A DNA stretch of 64,000 nt, from positions 1 through 64,000 of the forward strand of contig KB911169.1 in the NCBI GenBank assembly GCA_000383355.1, written 5' to 3'. A program made the translations under genes and the position numbers. Under the pieces are notes generated by a model, which saw only the letters and a list, made by a program, of their open reading frames with translations, did not search any database and was not told the DNA's origin. The DNA comes from Flavobacterium sp. SCGC AAA160-P02. Its GTDB lineage: Bacteria > Bacteroidota > Bacteroidia > Flavobacteriales > Flavobacteriaceae. How positions within the stretch are numbered: position 1 is the stretch's first letter; every line of letters begins with the position of its first letter. Positions 34,556 through 43,065 of the stretch are shown in pieces.

Positions 34556-35163
34556 TTATTTCACTCTAATTTCAAAAGCTATTTTATCTTGAATCTTTCC
34601 AACTAAAACATCGTTTTCTACCACCTTCCCTACTCCGGCAGGAGTTCCCGTAAAGATAATATCTCCTTTCTTTAAGGTGAAATATTGAGAGACATAACTG
34701 ATGAGCTCATCTATTTTCCAAAGCATTGCCTGTGTATTTCCATCCTGAACAACTTCCTCATTTTTAATTAATTGAAAAGAAATATTTTCTAAATCAAATT
34801 GAGATTTCGCATAAAACTCTCCAACTACAGCACTACCATCAAAAGCTTTTGCTTTTTCCCAAGGCAAGCCTTTCTCTTTACAATGTTGTTGAATATCTCT
34901 TGCCGTAAAATCTATTCCCAAACCAATTTCATCATAGTATTTATGAGCAAATCTAGTGGCAATGTGCTTTCCTACCTTATTAATTTTAACCAATACCTCT
35001 ACTTCATAATGAACATCTTTTGAAAAAGGTGGAATAAAAAAGGGTTTTTTTTAAGTAAAATAGCAGAATCGGGCTTCAAAAAAACAACCGGATTATCTGG
35101 ACGTTCACTGGCAAGTTCTTCTATGTGTTTGGCGTAATTACGACCTATACAAATTATTTTCAT
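34556..35163 (-). pseudogene. Fumarylacetoacetate hydrolase family gene with a homopolymer frameshift
   Basis: Read from ATG 35163 the protein starts MKIICIGRNYAKHIEELASE as expected for the FAH family and continues to AILLKK, then leaves frame at a run of eight A (minus strand, + positions 35045-35052). Nine A would restore the frame into the part from 34993 down (VLVKINKVGKHIATRFAHKYY...), which runs to the normal end with GDIIFTGTPAGVGKV. The whole gene would give about 202 aa, normal for small FAH enzymes that hydrolyse or decarboxylate acylpyruvates or oxaloacetate. The cause may be a sequencing slip, a real mutation, or slippage during transcription. It lies 32 bases after menB. Confidence 0.8.
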
Positions 35164-35195
35164 AAGATGATTGAGTTTTATGTGTTAGTCATTAA

Positions 35196-36035
35196 TTAAG
35201 GAATCCATTGTTTTGGAAAGTTTGGTTTTCTTTTTTCTAAAAACGCATCTCTTCCTTCTTTTGCCTCATCTGTCATATATGCCAAGCGAGTTGCTTCACC
35301 AGCAAATACCTGTTGGCCCACCATACCATCATCGGTTAAATTCATGGCAAATTTTAACATTTTAATAGAAGTTGGTGATTTTTCTAAAATTTCTTGTGCC
35401 CATTCATAGGCAGTGTTTTCTAGTTCATCATGAGGAATTACAGCATTTACCATACCCATATCATAGGCTTCTTGTGCTGAATAATTTCTTCCCAGAAAGA
35501 ATATCTCTCTCGCTCTTTTTTGTCCAACCATTTTTGCCAAATATGCAGAACCATATCCTCCATCAAAAGAGGTAACATCTGCATCTGTTTGTTTAAAAAT
35601 AGCATGTTCTTTAGAAGCTAATGTAAGATCACAAACTACATGTAAACTATGACCGCCTCCAACAGCCCAACCAGGCACAACTGCAATTACTGCTTTTGGC
35701 ATAAATCTAATTAAGCGCTGCACCTCTAATATATTTAATCTATGATATCCGTCTTCACCTACATAACCTTTGTGGCCTCTGGCTTTTTGATCTCCGCCAG
35801 AACAAAATGAATAAACTCCATCTTTTGTTGATGGGCCTTCACCTGTTAATAAAACAACACCTATAGAGGTGTCTTCACCCGCATCATAAAATGCATCATA
35901 TAATTCACTGGTGGTTTTTGGTCTAAAAGCATTTCTAACATTGGGTCTGTTAAATGCAATTCTAGCGACACCATTTGATTTCTGATATGTGATATCTTCA
36001 TACTTCTTGGCTGTAATCCATGTAGGCTCAATCAT
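35196..36035 (-). CDS. menB: 1,4-dihydroxy-2-naphthoyl-CoA synthase
   Basis: The 279-aa crotonase-fold enzyme closes the naphthoquinone ring in menaquinone synthesis. MenB-specific segments are visible: SGGDQKARGHKGYVGEDGYHRLN (binding loop), GWAVGGGHSLHVVCDLT and DVTSFDGGYGSAYLAKMVG. The C-terminus EAKEGRDAFLEKRKPNFPKQW is also typical. It fits with menD at 37.8 kb; other men genes are outside the window. Confidence 0.96.
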   Translation of the reverse strand: MIEPTWITAKKYEDITYQKSNGVARIAFNRPNVRNAFRPKTTSELYDAFYDAGEDTSIGVVLLTGEGPSTKDGVYSFCSGGDQKARGHKGYVGEDGYHRLNILEVQRLIRFMPKAVIAVVPGWAVGGGHSLHVVCDLTLASKEHAIFKQTDADVTSFDGGYGSAYLAKMVGQKRAREIFFLGRNYSAQEAYDMGMVNAVIPHDELENTAYEWAQEILEKSPTSIKMLKFAMNLTDDGMVGQQVFAGEATRLAYMTDEAKEGRDAFLEKRKPNFPKQWIP

Positions 36036-36183
36036 AATTCTAGATTTTTATCGTTCTAAAAGTAACACTTTGTAAGAGTGTAAAAATAAAACATTCCTCA
36101 TTGACAAAAGTGATATTGTCTTAATTTATATACTCTTATTTTTTAAAAACATATATCTTTAACAAAAAAACAACTCCTTACTT

Positions 36184-37347
36184 ATGAGAACACTTGTTTC
36201 ACTTTTAATTTTATTTTCTTTTTTATCAACTTCTGGTCAAAAAACAATTTATAAAAAATACGATTCAGAAGCATTAAATGACACGAGAGAGGTCTCTATT
36301 TATCTACCAAAAAGCTACGATAAAGATTCCATTTCAAATTTTCCTTTGGCTATTGTTTTGGATGGTCATAAATTATTTGACCTATATGTTGGAACCTCAA
36401 ATTACTACTCTTATCAAGACAATGCTCCAGAACAAATAGTTGTTGGAATTAACATGAAAGATACCAGGACTAAAGATGCTGGTTACGACATTATTACTAG
36501 TGAATTAACCACCGATTCTAAAAAATTCTATCGTTTTATAAGAGATGAACTTGTTCCTTTTATGGAAGCAACATACAAGACGTCACCCTTTTTAACTATT
36601 GTAGGTGAAGGTTTGACTGCCAATTTTATTACTCACTTTTTACAAGAAAAATATTCAATTTTTAATGCATACCTCTGCTTAAATCCAAGCTTATCTGAAG
36701 ATATTAACACACAAATTGATTCTTATAAATTACGTAATTTAAGTAGAGAAGACAATACCTTCTATTTTTACCTTGCTGGAAATCCTTATTCCAGTAGTAA
36801 AAAAATAGCTAAAATTAAAAACTTTGGCAACTTTATTAAATCTATTGAAATAGATAATTTTAATGTTGTTTTTGACAAATTCTCAAATTCTCCTAGTTCC
36901 TCTTCTGTTTCTGGAGAAGGTATCTCTAGAGCATTTGCTAAAGTATTTGAAATTTATTCTGGAATTACAGTAGATGAATATAATGAGAAAATTAAAGATT
37001 TAAGTCCGCCAGATGCTATCTCTTACCTAGAAATTAAATATTTAGATATTGAATTTTTATTTGGCGCCAATATTGGAATTAGAAAACAAGATGTCTTTGC
37101 CATAGAAGATATTATTTTAGATAAAGAAAATGGCGATTATTTAGATGATTTTGGAAAGATGATTTTAAAACTTTTCCCTACTTCTGAAATGGGTAATTAT
37201 TACCTAGGTAAATATTATGAAAGCGGTAACGATTTTAAATCTGCTTTAGAACAATATCGTTTAGGCTTCGGAAAAATGGACCCTAGAGATCCAAATGCTG
37301 ATTTATACTATCAAAATGTAGAACGCTTACTAAACAACAGAAACTAA
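36184..37347 (+). CDS. Exported esterase-like protein lacking the usual nucleophile
   Basis: The 387-aa protein has a signal peptide (cut after about residue 19) and an alpha/beta-hydrolase domain of the enterobactin-esterase (Fes/D) type (about 25-250: VSIYLPKSYD, FPLAIVLDGHKLF, IVVGIN). At the nucleophile elbow, where relatives have G-H-S-x-G, the sequence reads G141-E-G-L-T, so no Ser is present. The C-terminal 100 residues look like a TPR unit (GKYYESGNDFKSALEQYRLGF). It may bind rather than hydrolyse its ligand. Its last 4 bases overlap the convergent S1 gene. Confidence 0.75.
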   Translation: MRTLVSLLILFSFLSTSGQKTIYKKYDSEALNDTREVSIYLPKSYDKDSISNFPLAIVLDGHKLFDLYVGTSNYYSYQDNAPEQIVVGINMKDTRTKDAGYDIITSELTTDSKKFYRFIRDELVPFMEATYKTSPFLTIVGEGLTANFITHFLQEKYSIFNAYLCLNPSLSEDINTQIDSYKLRNLSREDNTFYFYLAGNPYSSSKKIAKIKNFGNFIKSIEIDNFNVVFDKFSNSPSSSSVSGEGISRAFAKVFEIYSGITVDEYNEKIKDLSPPDAISYLEIKYLDIEFLFGANIGIRKQDVFAIEDIILDKENGDYLDDFGKMILKLFPTSEMGNYYLGKYYESGNDFKSALEQYRLGFGKMDPRDPNADLYYQNVERLLNNRN

Positions 37348-37757
37348 ACTCGAGTTATTTTATCTTGATGAAGTAGTACTTTTTTCTCTTTGTATAAGGC
37401 TCCTAAAGCTCTTTTAAATGCTTTTTTACTCATTTGAAGATGAAACTTAATAGATTCTGGAGAGCTTTTATCTGTGAGTAATATCTCACCATTTTTTTGT
37501 ACTAATTGATATAGAATTTCAGCCTTGTCATCTTCTATCGTATTTCTATAACCTAGTGGCCTTAGAGAAATATCGATTTTTTCATCTTCTCTAATGTTTT
37601 TGACATAGCCTATGGTAGTAATACCTTCTTCTAAATCTGAAAAAACCTCACTTTTATATACCAATCCTTCTTTAGACTCTTCAATTAAAACAACAAAACC
37701 AAGTGGTGTTTCTTTCCCTATGATGATTGTAACTTTTTGTCCAATTTCTAACTCCAT
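37344..37757 (-). CDS. S1-like RNA-binding protein (CvfB-related)
   Basis: The 137-aa protein has an S1-like beta barrel (about 1-75, with GYVKNIREDEKIDISLRPLGY) and a small winged-helix C-terminus (about 80-130, ILLTDKSSPESIKFHLQMSKKAFKRALGALYKE). It resembles the C-terminal half of CvfB, a virulence-related RNA-binding protein of firmicutes, but is half as long. It starts 5 bases after menD and is probably co-transcribed with it. Confidence 0.75.
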   Translation of the reverse strand: MELEIGQKVTIIIGKETPLGFVVLIEESKEGLVYKSEVFSDLEEGITTIGYVKNIREDEKIDISLRPLGYRNTIEDDKAEILYQLVQKNGEILLTDKSSPESIKFHLQMSKKAFKRALGALYKEKKVLLHQDKITRV

Positions 37758-37762
37758 CTTTC

Positions 37763-39412
37763 TTATTTTAAATTGTTAATATATTCTTTTAGTACCAAAT
37801 CATTTAGATCGCTAGGTGTAAAAACCTCAAGTACCTTTGGTTTATCTGACTTGTCATAAAAACCTACTACCTCTTCTGCTAAAGTCTTTAAATTATGTGC
37901 AGTACTATATTCAAATCCAAACATTACACATAAGTGCTCTGCTGTTAAACAATGGGGTGTTTCAAAGTATTTTAGAGCAGTAGATTTTTTAGGGCCTGGA
38001 ATAATTTTAAAAATTCCACCACCAGAGTTGTTAATAATTACAATTCTAACATCTGATGGGATATAATTATTCCACAATGCATTGCTATCATAAAAAAAAC
38101 TCAAATCCCCTGTAATTAATGTTGTAGGTTTTTGTGTTGCATAAGCGGCTCCTAGAGCAGTACTAGTACTTCCATCTATTCCACTAGTTCCTCTATTACA
38201 AAAAACAGTAATGGTTGAATTCATTTCAAATAGTTGAGAATAACGAATAATGGCACTATTACTAAACTGTACTTCTGAAAAATCTGGAATTACTTTTAAA
38301 ACCTGTTCAAATACTTTTAGATCTGAATAAGGGGCTGTTTTAATATAATGGTTGTGTTTTTCTCTGATACGTTGCTTGTAATGAGTCCAAGTAGATTCAT
38401 AAGTACTCTTATTATCATAATCTACCAGCTCACAAAAATGTTTAAAGAATGAATGACTGTCTATTTTGAGGTGCTTACTTAGAACTTGATAGGTATCAAA
38501 AGCTCTTAACTCATTCACATGCCAATGCTCTTTTGGTGAATAGTCACGTAAAAACTTTTTTATTTTTTTAGAAACAATCATTCCACCAAATGTTAATAGA
38601 ATATCTGGTTGAAGTGATGTAAACTCTTCTTCTGTTAAATTAAAAATAAGATTGTCTATAGAATTTACAAATCTTTTATTGTAAAGATTAGAGGTAGTTT
38701 CTGTAAACACTAATACCGATGGATCATCGGCAACTTTGTCTAATAAAATTTCTAATGCTGCATTAGGCGAATGAACTCCTACTAAAATCATTTTCTTCTT
38801 GGCAGAATTCCATTGAGATGCTAAATTTTCGTAATCAATGGTATCTTGAAGATCTGATTCCTCAGCTATAAAACGAAAATCATTTATTGTTGCTACAGTT
38901 TCATATAGCGGCTCATTAAAGGGTGCATTAATATGAATTGGCCCTTTTACTTGTCTTAGCAATGAAAATGCTTTTGAAAGTGCTTTTATAGAATTTTCAG
39001 CATCAAATTCTTTCAAATTTGCGCTATATAAAATATGATTTTTAAACACATTTTCTTGACGTATGGTTTGTCCGTCTCCAATGTCAATTAAATGTGCTGG
39101 TCTATCTGCAGAAATAACAACCAAAGGAATCTGACTGTAGTATGCTTCAGCAATAGCTGGGTAGTAATTTAACAAGGCAGAACCAGAGGTGCAAACTAAT
39201 GCAACTGGATTTAGTGTTTGCTGCGCAATTCCTAAGGCAAAAAAAGCTGCACAACGCTCATCTACTATGCTCAGCGTTTCAAAATCTTTATGATTAGAAA
39301 AACCAATAGTTAAGGGTGCATTTCTAGACCCTGGAGAAATGACAACAGTTTGTATTTCAAATTGGCGACATGCAGCGATAATAATTTGTGCTAATTCTTT
39401 CTTCGGATACAT
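37763..39412 (-). CDS. menD: 2-succinyl-5-enolpyruvyl-6-hydroxy-3-cyclohexene-1-carboxylate synthase
   Basis: The 549-aa thiamine-diphosphate enzyme makes SEPHCHC from isochorismate and 2-oxoglutarate, the first committed step to menaquinone. The PP domain carries the ThDP motif around GDLSFFYDSNALWN (about 444) ending in NNSGGGIF. The N-terminal PYR domain has VVISPGSRNAPLTIGF and the MenD-specific DERCAAFFALGIAQ. A -7 box (TAACTTTG) lies at 39448-39455. Confidence 0.96.
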   Translation of the reverse strand: MYPKKELAQIIIAACRQFEIQTVVISPGSRNAPLTIGFSNHKDFETLSIVDERCAAFFALGIAQQTLNPVALVCTSGSALLNYYPAIAEAYYSQIPLVVISADRPAHLIDIGDGQTIRQENVFKNHILYSANLKEFDAENSIKALSKAFSLLRQVKGPIHINAPFNEPLYETVATINDFRFIAEESDLQDTIDYENLASQWNSAKKKMILVGVHSPNAALEILLDKVADDPSVLVFTETTSNLYNKRFVNSIDNLIFNLTEEEFTSLQPDILLTFGGMIVSKKIKKFLRDYSPKEHWHVNELRAFDTYQVLSKHLKIDSHSFFKHFCELVDYDNKSTYESTWTHYKQRIREKHNHYIKTAPYSDLKVFEQVLKVIPDFSEVQFSNSAIIRYSQLFEMNSTITVFCNRGTSGIDGSTSTALGAAYATQKPTTLITGDLSFFYDSNALWNNYIPSDVRIVIINNSGGGIFKIIPGPKKSTALKYFETPHCLTAEHLCVMFGFEYSTAHNLKTLAEEVVGFYDKSDKPKVLEVFTPSDLNDLVLKEYINNLK

Positions 39413-39447
39413 TGTTTGTTACAAAAAATTGAACAATTTGCGAGTTG

Positions 39448-39455
39448 CAAAGTTA
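39448..39455 (-). promoter_or_regulatory. -7 box of menD
   Basis: TAACTTTG on the minus strand, 36 bases before the menD ATG. Confidence 0.5.
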
Positions 39456-39560
39456 CTGTCTTTATCTAGGAATTAATGATGAAAGTAGAAAAATCAGAAA
39501 ATTTCAAAAGCGAACTACTTTTTTAACTTCCTGATTTAGTAATGATTTTTTTAGTAAATT

Positions 39561-40214
39561 TTAATTTCCTTTTTGGTAATCAGCTAAAAACTTAGCCAAA
39601 CCTATATCAGTTAATGGGTGTTTTAATAATCCATAAATAGCACTTAAAGGACCAGTCATTACATCTGCACCTAATTTTGCACAATCAATAATATGCATGG
39701 TGTGTCTTACCGATGCTGCTAAAATTTGTGTTTCGTACATATAATTATCAAAAATTAAGCGTATTTCAGAAATAAGATTTAACCCATCTGTAGAAATATC
39801 GTCTAAACGACCAATAAAAGGCGACACATAAGTTGCTCCTGCTTTGGCTGCTAATAAAGCTTGACCCGCTGAAAAAACTAAGGTTACATTGGTTTTAATT
39901 CCTTTGTCTGAAAAATATTTACACGCTTTTACCCCATCTGCTATCATTGGTAATTTTACTACAATTTGTGGGTTTAAAGCAGCCAATGCTTCTCCTTCTC
40001 TTACCATGCCTTCAAAATCTGTAGAAATTACTTCAGCAGAAACATCTCCATCTACTTCTTCACAAATTGCTTTGTAATGATTGATAATATTTGCTTCTCC
40101 TGTAATTCCTTCTTTGGCCATTAAAGACGGATTGGTAGTTACTCCATCTAAAATACCGAGTGCTTGGGCTTCTTTAATCTGCTCTAAATTGGCGGTGTCA
40201 ATAAAAAATTTCAT
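39561..40214 (-). CDS. fsa: Fructose-6-phosphate aldolase / small transaldolase
   Basis: The 217-aa protein belongs to the TalC/MipB family of short transaldolases. It starts [16 protein letters not shown], has the Schiff-base Lys in IVVKLPM (about 86), and continues [20 protein letters not shown] and [10 protein letters not shown]. It moves dihydroxyacetone units in the pentose phosphate pathway. Family members are either transaldolases or F6P aldolases, and I cannot separate these here. It lies 20 bases after the SDR gene on the same strand. Confidence 0.9.
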   Translation of the reverse strand: MKFFIDTANLEQIKEAQALGILDGVTTNPSLMAKEGITGEANIINHYKAICEEVDGDVSAEVISTDFEGMVREGEALAALNPQIVVKLPMIADGVKACKYFSDKGIKTNVTLVFSAGQALLAAKAGATYVSPFIGRLDDISTDGLNLISEIRLIFDNYMYETQILAASVRHTMHIIDCAKLGADVMTGPLSAIYGLLKHPLTDIGLAKFLADYQKGN

Positions 40215-40234
40215 ATGATTTGTTTAGTTGTAAA

Positions 40235-41038
40235 TTATAATTTATAATGGTTCATTAATAGTTTTTCGTATTGTTTACTGGGCAGTATTTTTTTTAACAC
40301 AATGGAAAATTTCTCCATAAATGTACCTACTTTATAATGTACATTCGGTTGTTTTAGATTTATAACATCATAAATCTGTTCTGCCATTTTAATTGGATTC
40401 ATTCCACTATCTACATGCGAATCCATTAAATCTAAATTAACTTGATACTTTTCTTTATAAGCAGAATTCTCAAACACTGGTGTATGATATCTTCCTGCCG
40501 CTATATTGGTTGCAACATCTCCTGGGGCTATGGTTGCTATTTGAATGCCAAATTCTTTCACTTCCATTCTAATGGCTTCAGATACCAAATCTAAGGCTCC
40601 TTTTGTTGCAGAGTAAATACCTCTATACGGCAAGCCCATATAGCCGGCAATAGAAGTTACATTAATTATAGTTCCTGATTGCTGTTTGCGCATCTGAGGT
40701 AATACTGCTTTCATCATGTCTATGGAACCAAAGAAATTGGTCTCAAAAACTTTTCTCATTTCATCAGTTGGAGTATCTTCTATAGGCCCCGTAATTCCCA
40801 TACCAGCATTGTTTACCAATACATCTATTCGTCCTTCTTTAGCTATAATATGTTGGATTACTTTTTCTATAGAATCTATTTTGGTAACATCCAAAGGCAA
40901 TAGTGTATAAGGGTCATCAGCAGTACTTTTGGGGGTTCTGCCAGTTCCATAAACCGTATAATTTTTTGAGGCTAAAAAAGCTGCTGTAGATTTACCTATT
41001 CCAGAAGAAGCACCCGTAATTAAAACTATTTTAGACAT
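40235..41038 (-). CDS. Short-chain dehydrogenase/reductase
   Basis: The 267-aa SDR has the cofactor motif TGASSGIGKS (about 7-16), NNAGMG, the catalytic Ser in NVTSIAGYMGLPYRGIYSATKGAL and the YxxxK pair in the same stretch. The C-terminus is basic. R in GTGRTP after the second strand suggests NADP(H). The substrate is unknown; lipid-linked 3-oxo compounds are common for this subgroup. A -7 box (TATTTTTG, 41049-41056) lies directly upstream. Confidence 0.88.
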   Translation of the reverse strand: MSKIVLITGASSGIGKSTAAFLASKNYTVYGTGRTPKSTADDPYTLLPLDVTKIDSIEKVIQHIIAKEGRIDVLVNNAGMGITGPIEDTPTDEMRKVFETNFFGSIDMMKAVLPQMRKQQSGTIINVTSIAGYMGLPYRGIYSATKGALDLVSEAIRMEVKEFGIQIATIAPGDVATNIAAGRYHTPVFENSAYKEKYQVNLDLMDSHVDSGMNPIKMAEQIYDVINLKQPNVHYKVGTFMEKFSIVLKKILPSKQYEKLLMNHYKL

Positions 41039-41152
41039 GAATGTTTAACAAAAATATTAAGTTGTAACAAATATCTAAAAAGAAACTGTGAATTAGAGAT
41101 AAATAGTTTGCTAGATATTAACAGACTTATGAATACTTATGAGAGGTGAAAT

Positions 41153-41200
41153 AATGATTTAATAAATAAATGATTTAATGAGGGAATGATTTAATAAAGA
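41153..41200. repeat. Three tandem 16-base repeats
   Basis: AATGATTTAATAAATA, AATGATTTAATGAGGG and AATGATTTAATAAAGA follow one another in the gap between the SDR gene and the SRP RNA. No function is visible. Confidence 0.7.
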
Positions 41201-41231
41201 AATGTATTGGTATCGTCTAATTTTTTGGCAC

Positions 41232-41332
41232 AAAAAAAGGCAAGCTACCTACATCACACTGCTACAACCAAGTACTCTTGCTGCGTTCCCGCCCTGGGAG
41301 ATTCCGAGGGAGCTAGTTGTGTAGGACTTGCC
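41232..41332 (-). ncRNA. ffs: Bacterial SRP RNA (4.5S type)
   Basis: On the minus strand, GGCAAGTCCTACA at the 5' end pairs with TGTAGGTAGCTTGCC at the 3' end to make the long rod. The apical part has the conserved SRP domain IV core, CTCCCAGGGCGGGAACGCAGCAAGAG, where Ffh binds. Transcription ends in a T7 run just after the closing stem. It works with Ffh and FtsY in membrane protein targeting. The 468-base gap between the SDR gene and the DUF4199 gene is explained by this RNA, its promoter and the tandem repeats. Confidence 0.9.
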
Positions 41333-41336
41333 AAGG

Positions 41337-41367
41337 CAAATTTACAACCAATTTTTATCTTAGCAAA
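41337..41367 (-). promoter_or_regulatory. Promoter of the SRP RNA
   Basis: On the minus strand TTTG (41367-41364), 19 bases, then TAAATTTG (41344-41337), which puts the start at about 41332 where the RNA rod begins. Confidence 0.7.
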
Positions 41368-41466
41368 TGAAACTTTCTCCTTTTTTATGTAACTTTTGTA
41401 ACCAATTGGTTACTAATCTATTGTTTTGTTCTTATTACAATAAGTAACAGACACAAATGAATTCTA

Positions 41467-41474
41467 TATATTTG
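41467..41474 (+). promoter_or_regulatory. -7 box of the DUF4199 gene
   Basis: TATATTTG, a perfect TAnnTTTG, 32 bases before the ATG at 41507. Confidence 0.5.
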
Positions 41475-41506
41475 TAGAAAAACTAACTAAAATTTAAAAA
41501 TAATTT

Positions 41507-42028
41507 ATGGAAAATCAAGTTTCGAGTAAAAGTACAATGTTAAATTACGGATTACTTCTGGGGGTAGCATCTATATTTATAAATTTAGCTGCATATGCAT
41601 TAGGTATCCACTTAGATCAAGATTGGAGAATAGGTACTTTGGGCTTTTTAGCTATGATTGTTATCATAGTTTTAGGTATAAGAAATTTTAAATCTGTAAA
41701 CAACAATCTTATAACTTGGGGCCAGTCTGTAAAAATTGGTGTAGGAATTGCTATTGTTAGCGCATTATTAGGGATTATTTATAATTTAATCTTTATGAAT
41801 TTTATTGAGCCTGAGTTTATGAACCAGATGATGGAAAAACAAGTTGTTGCGTGGGAAGAATTAAATATGACTGAAGAACAAATTGAAGCTTCCAAATCAA
41901 TGATGGAAACCTTTTCTAGCCCAGGTATTACATCTGCTATTGGTATTGTAGCTGCTGCATTTTTTGGTTTCGTAATTTCTGCGATCGCAGGTGCCATTAT
42001 GAAAAGAACGGAAGAAGACCAATACTAG
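41507..42028 (+). CDS. DUF4199 membrane protein
   Basis: The 173-aa protein has four membrane helices (about 12-32, 43-60, 75-98, 140-165) with a longer loop between the third and fourth (EPEFMNQMMEKQVVAWEEL). This is the layout of DUF4199, a family of unknown function common in Bacteroidota. It is followed 54 bases later by a GT2 glycosyltransferase gene that has its own -7 box, a pairing often seen in the group. Confidence 0.85.
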   Translation: MENQVSSKSTMLNYGLLLGVASIFINLAAYALGIHLDQDWRIGTLGFLAMIVIIVLGIRNFKSVNNNLITWGQSVKIGVGIAIVSALLGIIYNLIFMNFIEPEFMNQMMEKQVVAWEELNMTEEQIEASKSMMETFSSPGITSAIGIVAAAFFGFVISAIAGAIMKRTEEDQY

Positions 42029-42056
42029 AAATTATTTTTAGTGTAAAGAATATGTG

Positions 42057-42064
42057 TAACTTTG
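42057..42064 (+). promoter_or_regulatory. -7 box of the GT2 gene
   Basis: TAACTTTG 18 bases before the ATG at 42083, inside the gap after the DUF4199 gene. Confidence 0.5.
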
Positions 42065-42082
42065 CATTGTAAATAATCACTT

Positions 42083-43039
42083 ATGGACATATCGGTAGTC
42101 ATACCTTTATTTAACGAAGAAGAATCTTTAAAAGAATTATATGATTGGATTGCATCAATGATGCAGTCCAATCAGTTTTTATATGAGGTGATCTTTATAG
42201 ATGATGGTAGTACGGATACTTCCTGGGAAGTTATTGAAGAAATCTCTAAAACAACAAGTACTGTAAAAGGCATTCGTTTTCAAAAAAACTATGGTAAATC
42301 TCAAGCCTTAGATGCTGGCTTTCAAATTGCAGCTGGAAACGTTGTTATTACTATGGATGCTGATTTACAAGACAGTCCTGACGAAATTCCTGGATTGTAC
42401 AAGTTAATTACTGATGAAAATTTTGATTTAGTTTCTGGTTGGAAAAAGAAACGGTACGACAATATTATTGCAAAAAACATCCCTTCAAAATTATTTAACT
42501 GGGCGGCAAGAAAAACATCAGGCTTACAATTACATGATTTTAATTGTGGCTTAAAAGCTTACAAAAACGAAGTCATCAAAACGGTAAAAGTTAGAGGTGA
42601 AATGCACCGCTATATTCCTGTTTTGGCAAAAAACAAAGGGTTTTTAAATATTGGCGAAAAAATAGTACAGCACCAAGCAAGAAAATATGGTGAAACTAAA
42701 TTTGGTATGAGTAGATTTATCAACGGATTTTTAGATCTTATCACCATTTCTTTTTTATCAAAATTTGGTAAAAGACCCATGCATTTCTTTGGTCTTTGGG
42801 GTACACTCATGTTTATTTTTGGTCTTTTTTCTGCTGGATATTTAGGAGTTACCAAACTCTATAAATTATCTCAAGGAATGAAAGCCATTTTAATTACAGA
42901 CAATCCTTGGTTTTATATTGCAATGGTTAGTATGATATTGGGTACGCAATTATTTTTAGCCGGTTTTTTAGGGGAGCTTATTTTAAAGACAAAAGAAGCA
43001 GAAAACTATTACACAATCAAAGAAAAACTAAATTACTAA
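42083..43039 (+). CDS. GT2 glycosyltransferase with two membrane helices (GtrB/DPM-like)
   Basis: The 318-aa protein has a GT-A domain (about 1-225) starting VVIPLFNEEESLKELYDW, with DDGSTDTSW and the metal-binding DADLQDSP. Two membrane helices follow (about 237-258 and 273-295). This arrangement is typical of enzymes that load sugars on a polyprenyl phosphate carrier at the inner membrane. The sugar cannot be read from sequence. The phosphosugar mutase gene follows after 26 bases and could supply its sugar phosphate. Confidence 0.88.
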   Translation: MDISVVIPLFNEEESLKELYDWIASMMQSNQFLYEVIFIDDGSTDTSWEVIEEISKTTSTVKGIRFQKNYGKSQALDAGFQIAAGNVVITMDADLQDSPDEIPGLYKLITDENFDLVSGWKKKRYDNIIAKNIPSKLFNWAARKTSGLQLHDFNCGLKAYKNEVIKTVKVRGEMHRYIPVLAKNKGFLNIGEKIVQHQARKYGETKFGMSRFINGFLDLITISFLSKFGKRPMHFFGLWGTLMFIFGLFSAGYLGVTKLYKLSQGMKAILITDNPWFYIAMVSMILGTQLFLAGFLGELILKTKEAENYYTIKEKLNY

Positions 43040-43065
43040 CTCCATAAATTTTGGACTTATAAGCA

